Origin: JANNYA01 sp031422315
GTDB taxonomy: Bacteria; Pseudomonadota; Gammaproteobacteria; Xanthomonadales; SZUA-5
Length of the DNA stretch: 64,000 bases
NCBI GenBank assembly: GCA_031422315.1
Contig: JANOQN010000053.1
Coordinates: 1-64,000, forward strand
Reading direction: 5' to 3'
A model generated the notes under the pieces. The model saw only the letters and a program-made list of their open reading frames with translations. It had not been told where the DNA came from and did no database searches. Every line of letters begins with the position of its first letter. The first letter of the stretch is position 1. The position numbers were made by a program, and so were the translations under genes. Positions 19,224-28,214 of this stretch are shown one piece after another.

Positions 19224-19787
19224 TTACCCAATCACCGCACCAGCAACGCGCGCGTAGATTTCTTCCAAAGTACCTTCGCCGCGCACTTTGCGCACCAACC
19301 CGAGGTTTTGGTAGTAACCCACTACGGGTTCGGTTTGATCGTGATACACCTTTAAGCGATTCTTGATGGTCTCTGGCGTGTCATCCACGCGACCTTCTTT
19401 TTTAGCGCGATCCGCCAAGCGGCTCAATAGCGTCGCTTCGGGAACATCCAGCAGCACTGCGCATTGTAGCGGCAGCTTCAGTTTTGCCAGCAGCGCTTGT
19501 AGTGCGTCAGCCTGGGCGATATTGCGCGGATAGCCATCGAAAGTAATGCCAGCGCCAATATCCGGCTCAGACAGCCGATGTTCGAGCATATTCAGCACGA
19601 TATCGTCGCTGACCAATTCACCGCGATCCATCGTGGCTTGCGCTTGCAAACCGAGCGCAGTGCCCTCGGCTCTGGCTTGCCGCAGCAAATCGCCGGTCGA
19701 TATATGTACCAGCTTGAGGCGTTCGCGCAGCAGCGTTGCTTGTGTGCCTTTGCCCGAGCCCGGGGCGCCTAATAAAACAATCCGCAT
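19224..19787 (-). CDS. adk: Adenylate kinase
   Basis: 187 residues. Catalyses ATP + AMP to 2 ADP. P-loop GAPGSGKGTQ near the start, AMP-binding ISTGDLLR, TFDGYPRN, and a short LID between RLADRA and DDTPETIKNRL. The short LID gives 187 residues rather than the 214 of E. coli, as in Xanthomonas enzymes. A GAGGA ribosome site precedes the ATG; an in-frame extension to 19898 has no homology. Single gene. Confidence 0.97.
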   Translation of the reverse strand: MRIVLLGAPGSGKGTQATLLRERLKLVHISTGDLLRQARAEGTALGLQAQATMDRGELVSDDIVLNMLEHRLSEPDIGAGITFDGYPRNIAQADALQALLAKLKLPLQCAVLLDVPEATLLSRLADRAKKEGRVDDTPETIKNRLKVYHDQTEPVVGYYQNLGLVRKVRGEGTLEEIYARVAGAVIG

Positions 19788-19912
19788 GCTGTTTGTCCTC
19801 GGAGTGTGATCCACTCTGCTAGTTCGTGAGCGGCCGCTGGCAATTGCACAAGCGCCGTGAAAGCAGGGTACGCTACTGGCTGCGATGGCTTTCGTCAAAC
19901 CCTTGTCATGTT

Positions 19913-20977
19913 ATGACCCCAAATAAAATGCAAAACACAGAAAAAAATGGCTTGCACGCGCTGCCTTTGGCCGAATTGGACGCGTATCTACGTACTAACT
20001 TACCTAGCTGGGACGGTTTACTCGACTGCGAGAAGTTTAGCGGTGGGCAGTCCAACCCGACCTTTAAGCTGAGCTCGCTTACGCAAACGCTGGTTTTACG
20101 CCGTAAACCTCCCGGCACTTTGCTGGCCTCCGCGCACGCAGTGGATCGGGAATATCGAGTTTTGCAGGCGCTTTGCGGCTCAGCGGTGCCGGTAGCCAAG
20201 CCAATTTTGCTGTGCCTAGATGAAAGCGTAATTGGCAGCATGTTTTACTTGATGGAATTTTTACCCGGGCGAATTTTCTGGAATCCGGCGCTGCCCGAGC
20301 TTGAAACGCATCAACGCGGCGAAATTTACAGTGAAATTGCCGACACGCTCGGTGCGCTGCATCAGATTAAGCCCACTGAGGTTGGCTTGGCGGATTACGG
20401 CAAACCGGGCGATTATTTTCAGCGCCAGCTCGGGCGCTGGCAGCAGCAGTTTAGCCAAAGTGAGCTGGAACCCGTGCCCGAAATGCATGCGCTGCACAGC
20501 GCACTGGTGGCGAACTCGCCGGCTGACGATGGGCAAATCGCACTGGTACACGGCGATTTTCGCATCGATAATCTAATTTTTGATGCTAGCCAGCCGCGTA
20601 TCCAAGCAATCGTCGACTGGGAGCTTTCCACGCTCGGGCACCCAATTGCCGACGCCGCATATTTTGCGATGGCGCTGCGGCTACCCAAAAATCCTGCATT
20701 GCCTGGGCTGGCCGGATTGAACCGTGCCGAACTCGGCATTCCAGAGGAATCGACCTGGCTAAATCGGTATTTGAACGTCGCAAAGCTAAAAAATGCCGAC
20801 GCGCTGATCGAACGCTGGCCCTGGTATTTGGCGTTTAACTTTTATCGACTCGCGGCGATTGCCCAAGGCGTAAAAAAGCGCGCTAGCTTAGGTAACGCCA
20901 GCCACGCGCGCGCCGGAGAAGTCGGGCAAATGGTGGAAATGCTTGCGAGTTTGGGATTGGCGCAGGTACACCAATAA
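19913..20977 (+). CDS. Phosphotransferase family protein (APH fold, ACAD10-like)
   Basis: About 354 residues; starts at 19913 or 19928 are equally likely. It has the aminoglycoside-phosphotransferase-type kinase fold: GGQSNPTFKL (nucleotide loop), VLRRKPPGTLLASAHAVDRE, catalytic LVHGDFRIDNLIF and metal-binding IVDWELSTLGHP. The RRKPPG and HAVDREY features match the subgroup usually found with acyl-CoA dehydrogenases (ACAD10-like), which acts on hydroxy fatty acid derivatives rather than antibiotics. No acyl-CoA dehydrogenase lies in the window. The nucleotidyltransferase gene begins 4 bp after its stop. Confidence 0.88.
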   Translation: MTPNKMQNTEKNGLHALPLAELDAYLRTNLPSWDGLLDCEKFSGGQSNPTFKLSSLTQTLVLRRKPPGTLLASAHAVDREYRVLQALCGSAVPVAKPILLCLDESVIGSMFYLMEFLPGRIFWNPALPELETHQRGEIYSEIADTLGALHQIKPTEVGLADYGKPGDYFQRQLGRWQQQFSQSELEPVPEMHALHSALVANSPADDGQIALVHGDFRIDNLIFDASQPRIQAIVDWELSTLGHPIADAAYFAMALRLPKNPALPGLAGLNRAELGIPEESTWLNRYLNVAKLKNADALIERWPWYLAFNFYRLAAIAQGVKKRASLGNASHARAGEVGQMVEMLASLGLAQVHQ

Positions 20978-20981
20978 CCAA

Positions 20982-21515
20982 ATGAACAAGCTTTTGCAGC
21001 AGTTGGAAGAATTTAACCAGCGAATGCTGGCAACCGGCGCAAGGTTCGCGCTGATTGGCGGGTTCGCACTCGGCGTGCATCAAGTACAGAGATCCACGCG
21101 CGATATCGACTTCTTGCTTGCCCAAGCCGACGCGGATATCGCCGATTCAGCGCTCAAAGCGCTGGGTTACCGCTGCATTCACCGAAGTGCTGATGCAGCT
21201 AACTATCGGCGTGGAACTGAAGCCATTGATTTTATTTATGCGTATCGCACCCGTGCGCTCGCTCTGCTTACTCAAGCGGAGGACCATCAATTTGGTGATC
21301 AGCAGGTGCGCGTCGTAAGCGTTGAAGGACTGATTGGCTTAAAACTACAAGCCATGGCGAACGATCCAAGCCGAAAACAAGATGCGTTGGATATTGAGAT
21401 GTTATTCAACAAACACCGTGCAGATTTAGACTTCGAATTGCTAAAAGACTACTTTCAACTGTTCAACAAAACGGATTTTTATGCCGAACTTATTGGCGGA
21501 ACAAGCGCAGGCTAA
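20982..21515 (+). CDS. Nucleotidyltransferase-fold protein (AbiEii/MNT-like)
   Basis: 177 residues. The N-terminal half shows the minimal nucleotidyltransferase pattern: FALIGGFALGVH followed by STRDIDFLL with the DxD metal pair, then EAIDFIYAYR with a third acidic residue, and VVSVEGLIGLKLQAMAND, which is typical of the AbiEii/DUF6036 branch. These proteins are often toxins or toxin-associated NMP transferases, or simply uncharacterised. The start follows the phosphotransferase stop by 4 bp, so they are probably co-transcribed. The 3' end overlaps a short frame at 21481. Confidence 0.82.
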   Translation: MNKLLQQLEEFNQRMLATGARFALIGGFALGVHQVQRSTRDIDFLLAQADADIADSALKALGYRCIHRSADAANYRRGTEAIDFIYAYRTRALALLTQAEDHQFGDQQVRVVSVEGLIGLKLQAMANDPSRKQDALDIEMLFNKHRADLDFELLKDYFQLFNKTDFYAELIGGTSAG

Positions 21516-21687
21516 AGTTGATCCGGACTCCGATAAATTTACTGGCAAATTTATCGCTAACGTGCCGCAACGAGAACCGGATATTTCACTGATGCAGTTT
21601 TTTGAGCTTTGCGAACTCGCGCGCATACTCGGCGGCGATCAACCCGCCCGCCCAGCCAATTCGCATCACACTATTTTCCTGCTCTAG
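21481..21687 (+). CDS. Possible small overlapping gene after the nucleotidyltransferase
   Basis: A 68-residue frame begins with an ATG inside the last 35 bp of the nucleotidyltransferase gene. Its residues look protein-like (KFTGKFIANVPQREPDISLM then QFFELCELARIL) and the 177-bp gap has no other candidate. Alternatively the neighbour gene is frameshifted and this is its true C-terminus. I recognise no family and see no ribosome site that decides it. Confidence 0.35.
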   Translation: MPNLLAEQAQAKVDPDSDKFTGKFIANVPQREPDISLMQFFELCELARILGGDQPARPANSHHTIFLL

Positions 21688-21692
21688 CTTCG

Positions 21693-22931
21693 CTAAGAAT
21701 TGCGCTGCCGCAATGCAAGCTCTAAATCTTCTAGCGAGCGCCGCAGCCTTGAGGTAGTCGCGGTGCGGCGCGGCGCGCGCTGCTGCAAGCTGCTCCAGAG
21801 TGTGCGGTCCAAATCATCCAGCACCGCATCATTAAGCCACAAGCCATGCCGCGCCAGCATGGCGTTGATGCGCACGCGGTTACTGCGGAAATCGGCCAAT
21901 GTGCGCTCGTAGGCATGCGCGGCCAAATGCTGACGGCTCGCGAAGCTAAATTCGTTGGTGAAAAACATTTGCCCATCATCGGCATCGGGTTCAATCAGCA
22001 ATAAATCCGCGTGCTCGTAGGCTTGATCGTATTTCGCCAACCCAACCTGCATGCGCGATTGCAAAAGCGAGCGAAACATCTGCGAAAGCACTGCTGGCAG
22101 GCCTTTTTTGACCAGGCTAGGCAGTGATTTACGGCCGTGCGCAAGCGCGTAGTCGGCGTTGTAAGGCACCAGTGGATTCAAGCCTATGACCAAATCCACG
22201 CCTTGATCTAGGACTACTGAGGCGTTCAACGTGCGTTTGAGCGCGCCGTCAACAAAATGCCTGCGCTTGATTCGCACCGGCGGATACAAACCCGGCAGCG
22301 CGCTCGAAGCCTGAATGGCCTTGCTAATCGGCACGTCATCAAAACCCGGGCCACCAAAACGCACCGCTTGCCCGGTATCTAAATCCACCGCGACCACGCT
22401 TAGGCTGCGATCTAACTCGCGAAAATCATTGCTGCGCCCGCCGCTGGTGTAGAGTTTGCGCAGAAATTTCTCGACTTCAGCGTTGTCAAACAAACCGGTC
22501 GGCAGCAATGCGCCAAAGCGGCCCAGCGATTCAGTCAGCTTCATTTTGAACGGGTTTTTCAGCACATCTAGCGCGATATCGCCCAACACGCCAGGAATGC
22601 GCGCAACGCGTCTGCCATATTCAGCAAACGCGGGTTTCAAGAAAATTTCCGGCTTAAACGGGTGCTCGGTGGCATCTTCGCTGAGCAATATCCGGCACAT
22701 TTCCGCAGTTTCCATGCGATTGGCCAAGGACGCCGCCATAATCGCACCCGAACTGACGCCGACGTAAGCATCAAGGCGCGTCAAACTTTGGCCTTGCAGC
22801 AGCTCGTCCAGGGCGCGCAGCGCGCCTAATTCATAAATTCCGCCAATCGGGCCACCGCCAGCAACGGCCAAACCAACCCGGTGCCGCTCCTGCTTGCCAC
22901 GCGGGTGAGTCGCATTTTGAAAACTAAGCAT
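21693..22931 (-). CDS. Patatin-like phospholipase (RssA-type)
   Basis: 412 residues with the patatin Ser-Asp dyad fold. Oxyanion-hole loop GGGPIGG (25-31), nucleophile elbow GVSSG with Ser60, and catalytic Asp in VDGA (Asp228). After the core comes a helical C-terminal extension of roughly 130 residues ending in an Arg-rich tail. There is no signal peptide, so it is probably a cytosolic or membrane-associated lipid acyl hydrolase. The gene is single and convergent with the nucleotidyltransferase genes. Confidence 0.93.
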   Translation of the reverse strand: MLSFQNATHPRGKQERHRVGLAVAGGGPIGGIYELGALRALDELLQGQSLTRLDAYVGVSSGAIMAASLANRMETAEMCRILLSEDATEHPFKPEIFLKPAFAEYGRRVARIPGVLGDIALDVLKNPFKMKLTESLGRFGALLPTGLFDNAEVEKFLRKLYTSGGRSNDFRELDRSLSVVAVDLDTGQAVRFGGPGFDDVPISKAIQASSALPGLYPPVRIKRRHFVDGALKRTLNASVVLDQGVDLVIGLNPLVPYNADYALAHGRKSLPSLVKKGLPAVLSQMFRSLLQSRMQVGLAKYDQAYEHADLLLIEPDADDGQMFFTNEFSFASRQHLAAHAYERTLADFRSNRVRINAMLARHGLWLNDAVLDDLDRTLWSSLQQRAPRRTATTSRLRRSLEDLELALRQRNS

Positions 22932-23056
22932 TTGAGTGAAATCACACTAGCAAACTAACGATGTGCCGGAGTGTAGAGCGCAAAGCTGACAAACTGGGTA
23001 CGTCAGCGCGCTTGTTCAGGGTTTCAGTGAAAACGTGACAAAAGTTCTAGGTTTTA

Positions 23057-23431
23057 TCACCGTTTGGGGGTGCTAGACACTCGCCTAAGTTCGTTGTCAT
23101 GACCACACTCTGCGCAAAAGCTTGCGACTGGCGTTCGAAGCAGCTTTTTACATTGGGAGCAAGGCGGACCAAAATACGAAAGATGATGGTGGTAAAGCCT
23201 GTTTGGATCTCTCTCACGCACCCCAGTAATTCGAAAATACGCGTCCTGCGCAGCGGTTTTGAGTCCAGAGTCAAGCGTTAGAGTTTCCGCCAACGTGGCA
23301 TTGTGGGTTTTACGAAATTCCTTGATTGCGTCTACCGCGTCATGCATCAAAGGCTCAACAACTGCCCATTCGGCATCATCAAGCATCCAGACATCTTTAC
23401 GACATTTCCAGCAATAGCGTAATTCGGCCAT
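23057..23431 (-). CDS. Small zinc-ribbon-like protein, unknown
   Basis: 124 residues with CWKC near the N-terminus, CSQC at about 92-95 and CAEC at about 107-110. The last two pairs, spaced 14 residues, form a probable zinc ribbon (PPCSQCKKLLRTPVASFCAEC). The stretch YHHHLSYFGPPC is shared, from memory, with unnamed proteins in many gammaproteobacteria. No function is known. Single gene between patatin and a small membrane protein. Confidence 0.75.
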   Translation of the reverse strand: MAELRYCWKCRKDVWMLDDAEWAVVEPLMHDAVDAIKEFRKTHNATLAETLTLDSGLKTAAQDAYFRITGVRERDPNRLYHHHLSYFGPPCSQCKKLLRTPVASFCAECGHDNELRRVSSTPKR

Positions 23432-23518
23432 TTCAGCCTCGGATTAGTTTGACCCCGTTGAAGCCTGGAGATTGATGGTGGCGCTGTGCTTGAATCAAGC
23501 GCGAGGTTATACGCGCCC

Positions 23519-23782
23519 CTAAGATTTGGAAAGCTTGCCGAGCATAAATGTTGCAATGAGAAATGCCGGAAACCAGACAACAACACCCAATCCCATGTAG
23601 AAAATCATGTTGTCCGGAACCATGTGTAAGTGTTCAAAGACTGCTGGCCAATACTCCCAATCTGTAAACAATGGCTCAACAAGCAGATATAGGACCGCGG
23701 CGACTGCGGAAAGCGGGACCGAGAGGCCGCGAACGCAGCACCAGCTTCGCAACTGCCCCTCATCCCAACCTTCTCCCCACAT
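23519..23782 (-). CDS. Small membrane protein, possibly 5'-truncated
   Basis: 87 residues with two hydrophobic segments (VPLSAVAAVLYLLV, FYMGLGVVVWFPAFLIATFML). The first ten residues (MWGEGWDEGQ) read through a CCCTCATCCCAACCTTCTCCCC stretch, a sequence type common in dispersed bacterial repeats, so the true N-terminus may have been replaced or the real start is unclear. No family recognised. Confidence 0.45.
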   Translation of the reverse strand: MWGEGWDEGQLRSWCCVRGLSVPLSAVAAVLYLLVEPLFTDWEYWPAVFEHLHMVPDNMIFYMGLGVVVWFPAFLIATFMLGKLSKS

Positions 23783-24014
23783 GATCGTTACGCATTGAAA
23801 TCAAATTTTCGGGTGTGGAGAAGGAGCCGTTTGCTGGCATGGGAAGTTGGCTGATGTCTTAGAGCACGCGCTGGACAAAGTTCGAACCGGGTTTTGAGAT
23901 GCAGCGCGAGCAGCCGGAAACGCAGATTCGTGATGAAATTTCGGCATATTTCCCCAGCGCATCGCCCTAGGTTTGTGATGTAAGCTCACGCTGCGCCGCC
24001 TATCGAGACACATT

Positions 24015-25748
24015 ATGAAAACGCACCAAAACTCCGGCTTGCCGCTGCTATTGGCGGGCTTTAGCCTCGCGATTGCAAGCGCATGTTCGACACCGCAAGT
24101 TGAGCCCGCGCCGGTCACCGAAAACGCGCCACTAGCGATGGTGCCGTTTGCGCTGTCGAAATCCAGCGGCTTAGATGAAACTCAGTACAAGCTTTACTTG
24201 GAAGCGATCTCACACGACTACTTTGAAGGCCGGGGTGCGGGCGCGGTGGGCGAAAAGCGCTTTGTGCCGTGGTTGGTGCAGCAATTTAAGGGTATTGGCC
24301 TAATCCCTGGCAATGGCGAGAGTTTTGTCCAAAACGTGCCGATGATTGAACTCACTGGTAGCGTTAAAACACCGCTGAGCTTTAGCCGCGTCGATGCAGC
24401 CGGTCAAACGCAAGTGACAACATTGTTGCCGGGTGATGATTTCATTCTCAGCAGCCACGTGGCAGAGGCCGAAGTTAGCCTGGCAAGCTCGCAGATGGTG
24501 TTTATGGGCTACGGCGTCAATCAGGCATCGGAAAATTGGAATGATTACGCGGGCGTTGATGTCAAAGGCAAAACCGTGGTCGTGCTAATCAATGATCCGG
24601 GTTTTCACGTGGACGATGAGGCGCTATTCAACGGCAAAGCCATGACCTACGCGGGGCGTTGGACGTATAAATTCGAAGAAGCAGCGCGCCAAGGTGCGGC
24701 GGCGTGCATCATTATTCATGACACCGCGGGCGCATCGTATGGCTGGGACGTTTTGAAAAACGGTTGGGGCCGGCCTGAGTTTGAATTGCCGAAAAAAGCG
24801 GGTGCGATTGCGCCGCTCACCGCCCAAGGTTGGATCAGCGAAGCCACCGCAAAAGCACTTTTGAACGGCGCGGGGTTCGAACTGGAAACGCTGCGCAAAG
24901 CCGCTAGCGTTCGCGGTTTTAAGCCGGTACTGTTAAACGCTAATGCCAGCGCGGTGCTGAATAACAAAATCCGCAGTACGCAGAGCCAGAACGTCACGGC
25001 GCTTATTCGCGGCACTAAAAAACCGGATGAAGTCGTGATCTATTCGGCGCACTGGGATCATCTGGGCCGCAATTTCGGGCTGCCCGTAGATGGCATTTAC
25101 AACGGCGCAATTGATAACGGGACGGGCGTCGCGGCGCTTTTAGAAATGGCCCGCGTACTGCAAAAAACTCCGCCTGAGCGCAGCGTGCTGATGCTGGCGG
25201 TAACGCTGGAAGAATCAGGATTGCTTGGCAGCCGCTTTTATGCGGAAAACCCAATCTTCCCACTCAATCAAACCGTCGCGAATCTCAATATGGACGCCTT
25301 GCCGCTCATTGGTCCTAGCAAAGAAGTGGTGGTGATCGGCTTTGGCAATAGCGAGCTGGAAGACTTATTAGCGCCGTTGGTGCTCGCGCAAAACCGCACG
25401 GTGGTGCCCGAACCCACCCCAGAAAACGGCTTTTACTTTCGTTCCGATCACTTTAATTTCGCCAAAGTCGGCGTGCCTGCGCTCTACATTAAAACCGGCC
25501 CGAATCATCTAGAAAAAGGCGCCGACTATGGCAAAACTTGGATGGAAACCTACAATAAAGAGCGCTATCACAAGCCATCTGATCAATATGATGCCGGCGC
25601 AGACTATCGTGGCGTGCTGCAAGACATGGATTTAATGCTGACGCTGGGTGTGCAGCTGGCGAACTCCACACGCTTCCCGAATTGGTATAAAAGCAGCGAA
25701 TTTAACGCCATGCGCGCCAAAAATCCGCCGAAGGCTGCGGCGCAATGA
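24015..25748 (+). CDS. M28 family zinc peptidase with PA-type insertion, exported
   Basis: 577 residues. The N-terminus is a signal peptide ending ASAC, probably a lipoprotein though the lipobox lacks the usual Leu. A protease-associated (PA) domain lies near residues 145-290 (VKGKTVVVLINDPGF). The aminopeptidase part has the co-catalytic zinc ligands in SAHWDHLG, DNGTGVAALLEMA, LEESGLLGS, NLNMDALP and YFRSDHFNFA. It should release amino acids or short peptides in the periplasm. The ATG is preceded by no strong ribosome site. Its stop overlaps the start of the thioesterase gene in an ATGA. Confidence 0.93.
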   Translation: MKTHQNSGLPLLLAGFSLAIASACSTPQVEPAPVTENAPLAMVPFALSKSSGLDETQYKLYLEAISHDYFEGRGAGAVGEKRFVPWLVQQFKGIGLIPGNGESFVQNVPMIELTGSVKTPLSFSRVDAAGQTQVTTLLPGDDFILSSHVAEAEVSLASSQMVFMGYGVNQASENWNDYAGVDVKGKTVVVLINDPGFHVDDEALFNGKAMTYAGRWTYKFEEAARQGAAACIIIHDTAGASYGWDVLKNGWGRPEFELPKKAGAIAPLTAQGWISEATAKALLNGAGFELETLRKAASVRGFKPVLLNANASAVLNNKIRSTQSQNVTALIRGTKKPDEVVIYSAHWDHLGRNFGLPVDGIYNGAIDNGTGVAALLEMARVLQKTPPERSVLMLAVTLEESGLLGSRFYAENPIFPLNQTVANLNMDALPLIGPSKEVVVIGFGNSELEDLLAPLVLAQNRTVVPEPTPENGFYFRSDHFNFAKVGVPALYIKTGPNHLEKGADYGKTWMETYNKERYHKPSDQYDAGADYRGVLQDMDLMLTLGVQLANSTRFPNWYKSSEFNAMRAKNPPKAAAQ

Positions 25749-26200
25749 GTGCAAACCAAAGCGCTTCGATATTTAAAGCGAATCCTACGCTGGCGCAGGT
25801 CAACAGCTGGGGCATCGGCACTTTAGGCGAAAATTTAGGCATTGAGCTGATCGAAATCGGTCCGGATTTCTTGCGCGGCCGCATGCCGGTCGATCACCGC
25901 ACAAAGCAGCCGTTTGGCCTGTTGCATGGCGGCGCATCGATTGCACTTGCCGAAACGCTCGGCAGCATCGCCGCGCAATTAGTCGCCGGTCCCGCGTTTC
26001 AGGCTTTGGGGATAGAGATCAATGGCAATCACGTCAAAAGCGCAAGCGCAGGTTTTGTAATTGGCACTGCCCGCCCGCTGCATATTGGCGGTAAAACTCA
26101 GGTGTGGGATATCCGCATTGAGAACGAGCAAGCTGAGCTAGTTTGCGTGTCAAGATTGACAGTGGCGGTGCGGGCAGCAAATCTCAAAGTGTCGTCCTAA
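25745..26200 (+). CDS. Hotdog-fold thioesterase (MenI/YdiI-like)
   Basis: 151 residues, single hotdog domain of the PaaI/4-hydroxybenzoyl-CoA type: MPVDHRTKQPFGLLHGGASI and ALAETLGSIAA with the catalytic glutamate helix, then GIEINGNHVKSA. These enzymes hydrolyse acyl-CoA esters such as DHNA-CoA or fatty acyl-CoA; the real substrate cannot be told. It is translationally coupled to the M28 peptidase by a 4-bp overlap. Its stop overlaps head-on with that of the LplT-PlsC fusion gene. Confidence 0.92.
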   Translation: MSANQSASIFKANPTLAQVNSWGIGTLGENLGIELIEIGPDFLRGRMPVDHRTKQPFGLLHGGASIALAETLGSIAAQLVAGPAFQALGIEINGNHVKSASAGFVIGTARPLHIGGKTQVWDIRIENEQAELVCVSRLTVAVRAANLKVSS

Positions 26201-28095
26201 GCCAAATCACCCCGAAGCGCTTTTACCTGCGCTTCCAGCGTGGCGGCTGAAGTATCTGGCGAATTCGCTGCACCCAGAACAAAGCCCACGCGTGACCAAA
26301 CCCGGCGCGGCAACTTGAGCTTTTTATTGTGCCGATCCCAGCGGCTGAATACGCTGCCCCACAAGCCTTGCAAAGCTGCAGGCAACACTGGAACCGGATC
26401 TTTTTCCAGCGCCAACTCCATGCCGCGCTTGAATTCTTTGACGTCACCATCGGCCGTCAGCCCGCCTTCGGGGAAAATGCATACCACTTCACCTGCCTGA
26501 AGTGCTTTGCTAATTGCAGCAAAGGCGCGCTCGTACATTTCTGGGTTTTCTTTGCGCCCGGCAATTGGAATCGCGCGCGCCGCGTCGAATAGCCATTTGG
26601 CGCCCGGCACCTGGTAAATCTTCCAGTACATGACGAAAACCGTGGGCCGTGGAATGCTGCCGGCGATTAAAAGCGGATCGGCAAAACTAACGTGATTCGC
26701 CACGACCAATGCCGGGCCCTCCTCGGGTAAATTTTCTATACCGCTGACTTTTACCCGGTACATCACGTTGATCAAAATCCAGCAGCAAAATCGCAGCATA
26801 AATTCTGGCACCAGCGTAAAAATGTAGATTGCGACGATTAAATTGAGCACCGCGGTAATCAACAAAATTTGCGGAATACTGAAATGAGCTTTGAGAAGTG
26901 CCACCGTTAAAAGCGAGGCCGTCACCATAAACGCCGCATTTAAAATATTATTCGCGGCAATAATCCGTGAACGCCGATCAGCCGGGCTGCGTGATTGTAC
27001 CAGCGCAAACAGCGGCACAATAAAAAACCCGGAAAAAACGGCCATTAAGAACATCCAGAGCATGACCCAACGAACCGCTGGCTGTGCAACAAACTGTGCA
27101 AGTGTTAAATTCGCGGTGCCCAATGCTTCTGGGCAGCTGAAATAAAGTGCAACACCAAACACCGTCATGCCAAATGCGCCAAACGGCACCAAGCCAATTT
27201 CAATTCGATGTTTCGATAATGCTTCGCACAAAATCGAGCCAATCGCAGTGCCAATTGAAAACACCGCTAGCAAAAGCGTATAGGCGCCTTCTTGGCCACC
27301 CAGCACGCCTTTTGCAAAAAAAGGCAGCTGGGTAAAATAAACGGATGCAAAAAACCAAAACCACGAAATACCGAGGCAGCTTAAAATCACGGTGCGGTTG
27401 CCACGCAAATCCTTAAGATTTGACCAGGTTGACGTGATGGGATTCCAATCAATTTTCAGCTCGGGTGCCACAGCAGGCACGGGCGGGATTTTCCGAGCGG
27501 CTAACCAGCCAATAATCGCCAAACTAATCGAAGCCACCGCCACCAATATTGCGCCGAAATGCCCAATGGTTGGGTGTGTGCGTAAAATAAGTGACGTGCC
27601 GACTATTGTGCCTACTAGAATAGCCAAAAAAGTGGCCATTTCTACCAGGCCATTTCCACCGGTAAGCTCGTTGGGTTTAAGAACTTGCGGCAGTATGCCA
27701 TATTTAAGCGGGCCAAAAACGGTGGAATGCACGCCCATCATAAATAACATGGCCAATAATAAATTAATATTATTGGTAAAAAAACCGTAAGCGCTTACGC
27801 ACATAATCGCAATTTCGACGCCTTTTACCCAAACCGCAATTTTGGCTTTGTCGAGCTTATCTGAAAGCTGGCCACTGGTGCCAGAGAATAAAAAGAACGG
27901 CAATATAAAAAGCCCGGCCGCTAGTTGGGTAAATACTGCGCGTTCGCCTTCGCTTATGCCAATCGCGCCAAAAGTAATTAGCGCAATTAAAGCCTGTTTA
28001 AACACATTATCATTAAACGCATTCAGCGATTGCGTTACAAAAAACGGCAAAAAACGGCGTTCCTTTAAGAGAGAAAACTGACTAGCTTGCGACAT
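26197..28095 (-). CDS. Lysophospholipid transporter-acyltransferase fusion (LplT-PlsC)
   Basis: 632 residues. The first 400 or so are an MFS permease of the LplT type (FFVTQSLNAFNDNVFKQAL, about 12 hydrophobic segments). The remainder is a PlsC acyltransferase with NHVSFADPLL (HxxxxD catalytic motif) and FPEGGLT. In other bacteria a third domain, an acyl-ACP synthetase as in Aas, follows; here the protein ends after PlsC. Likely role: flips lysophospholipids inward and re-acylates them. The gene stands alone. Confidence 0.93.
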   Translation of the reverse strand: MSQASQFSLLKERRFLPFFVTQSLNAFNDNVFKQALIALITFGAIGISEGERAVFTQLAAGLFILPFFLFSGTSGQLSDKLDKAKIAVWVKGVEIAIMCVSAYGFFTNNINLLLAMLFMMGVHSTVFGPLKYGILPQVLKPNELTGGNGLVEMATFLAILVGTIVGTSLILRTHPTIGHFGAILVAVASISLAIIGWLAARKIPPVPAVAPELKIDWNPITSTWSNLKDLRGNRTVILSCLGISWFWFFASVYFTQLPFFAKGVLGGQEGAYTLLLAVFSIGTAIGSILCEALSKHRIEIGLVPFGAFGMTVFGVALYFSCPEALGTANLTLAQFVAQPAVRWVMLWMFLMAVFSGFFIVPLFALVQSRSPADRRSRIIAANNILNAAFMVTASLLTVALLKAHFSIPQILLITAVLNLIVAIYIFTLVPEFMLRFCCWILINVMYRVKVSGIENLPEEGPALVVANHVSFADPLLIAGSIPRPTVFVMYWKIYQVPGAKWLFDAARAIPIAGRKENPEMYERAFAAISKALQAGEVVCIFPEGGLTADGDVKEFKRGMELALEKDPVPVLPAALQGLWGSVFSRWDRHNKKLKLPRRVWSRVGFVLGAANSPDTSAATLEAQVKALRGDLA

Positions 28096-28214
28096 GTGCG
28101 AATTCCAAGGGTTTACCTACACGTGCCCGCAGACTAGCAGTGCTGCGCGACTAGCGATACCTTGGCTGAAAAAGTCGCGTAATTTGGCGCGTTCGGTTTT
28201 CGTCTGGCTGTGTT

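Noticed and set aside
23488..23500. 13-bp palindrome GCTTGAATCAAGC
   Set aside because: Short, could arise by chance, and not near a clear promoter or followed by a T-run.
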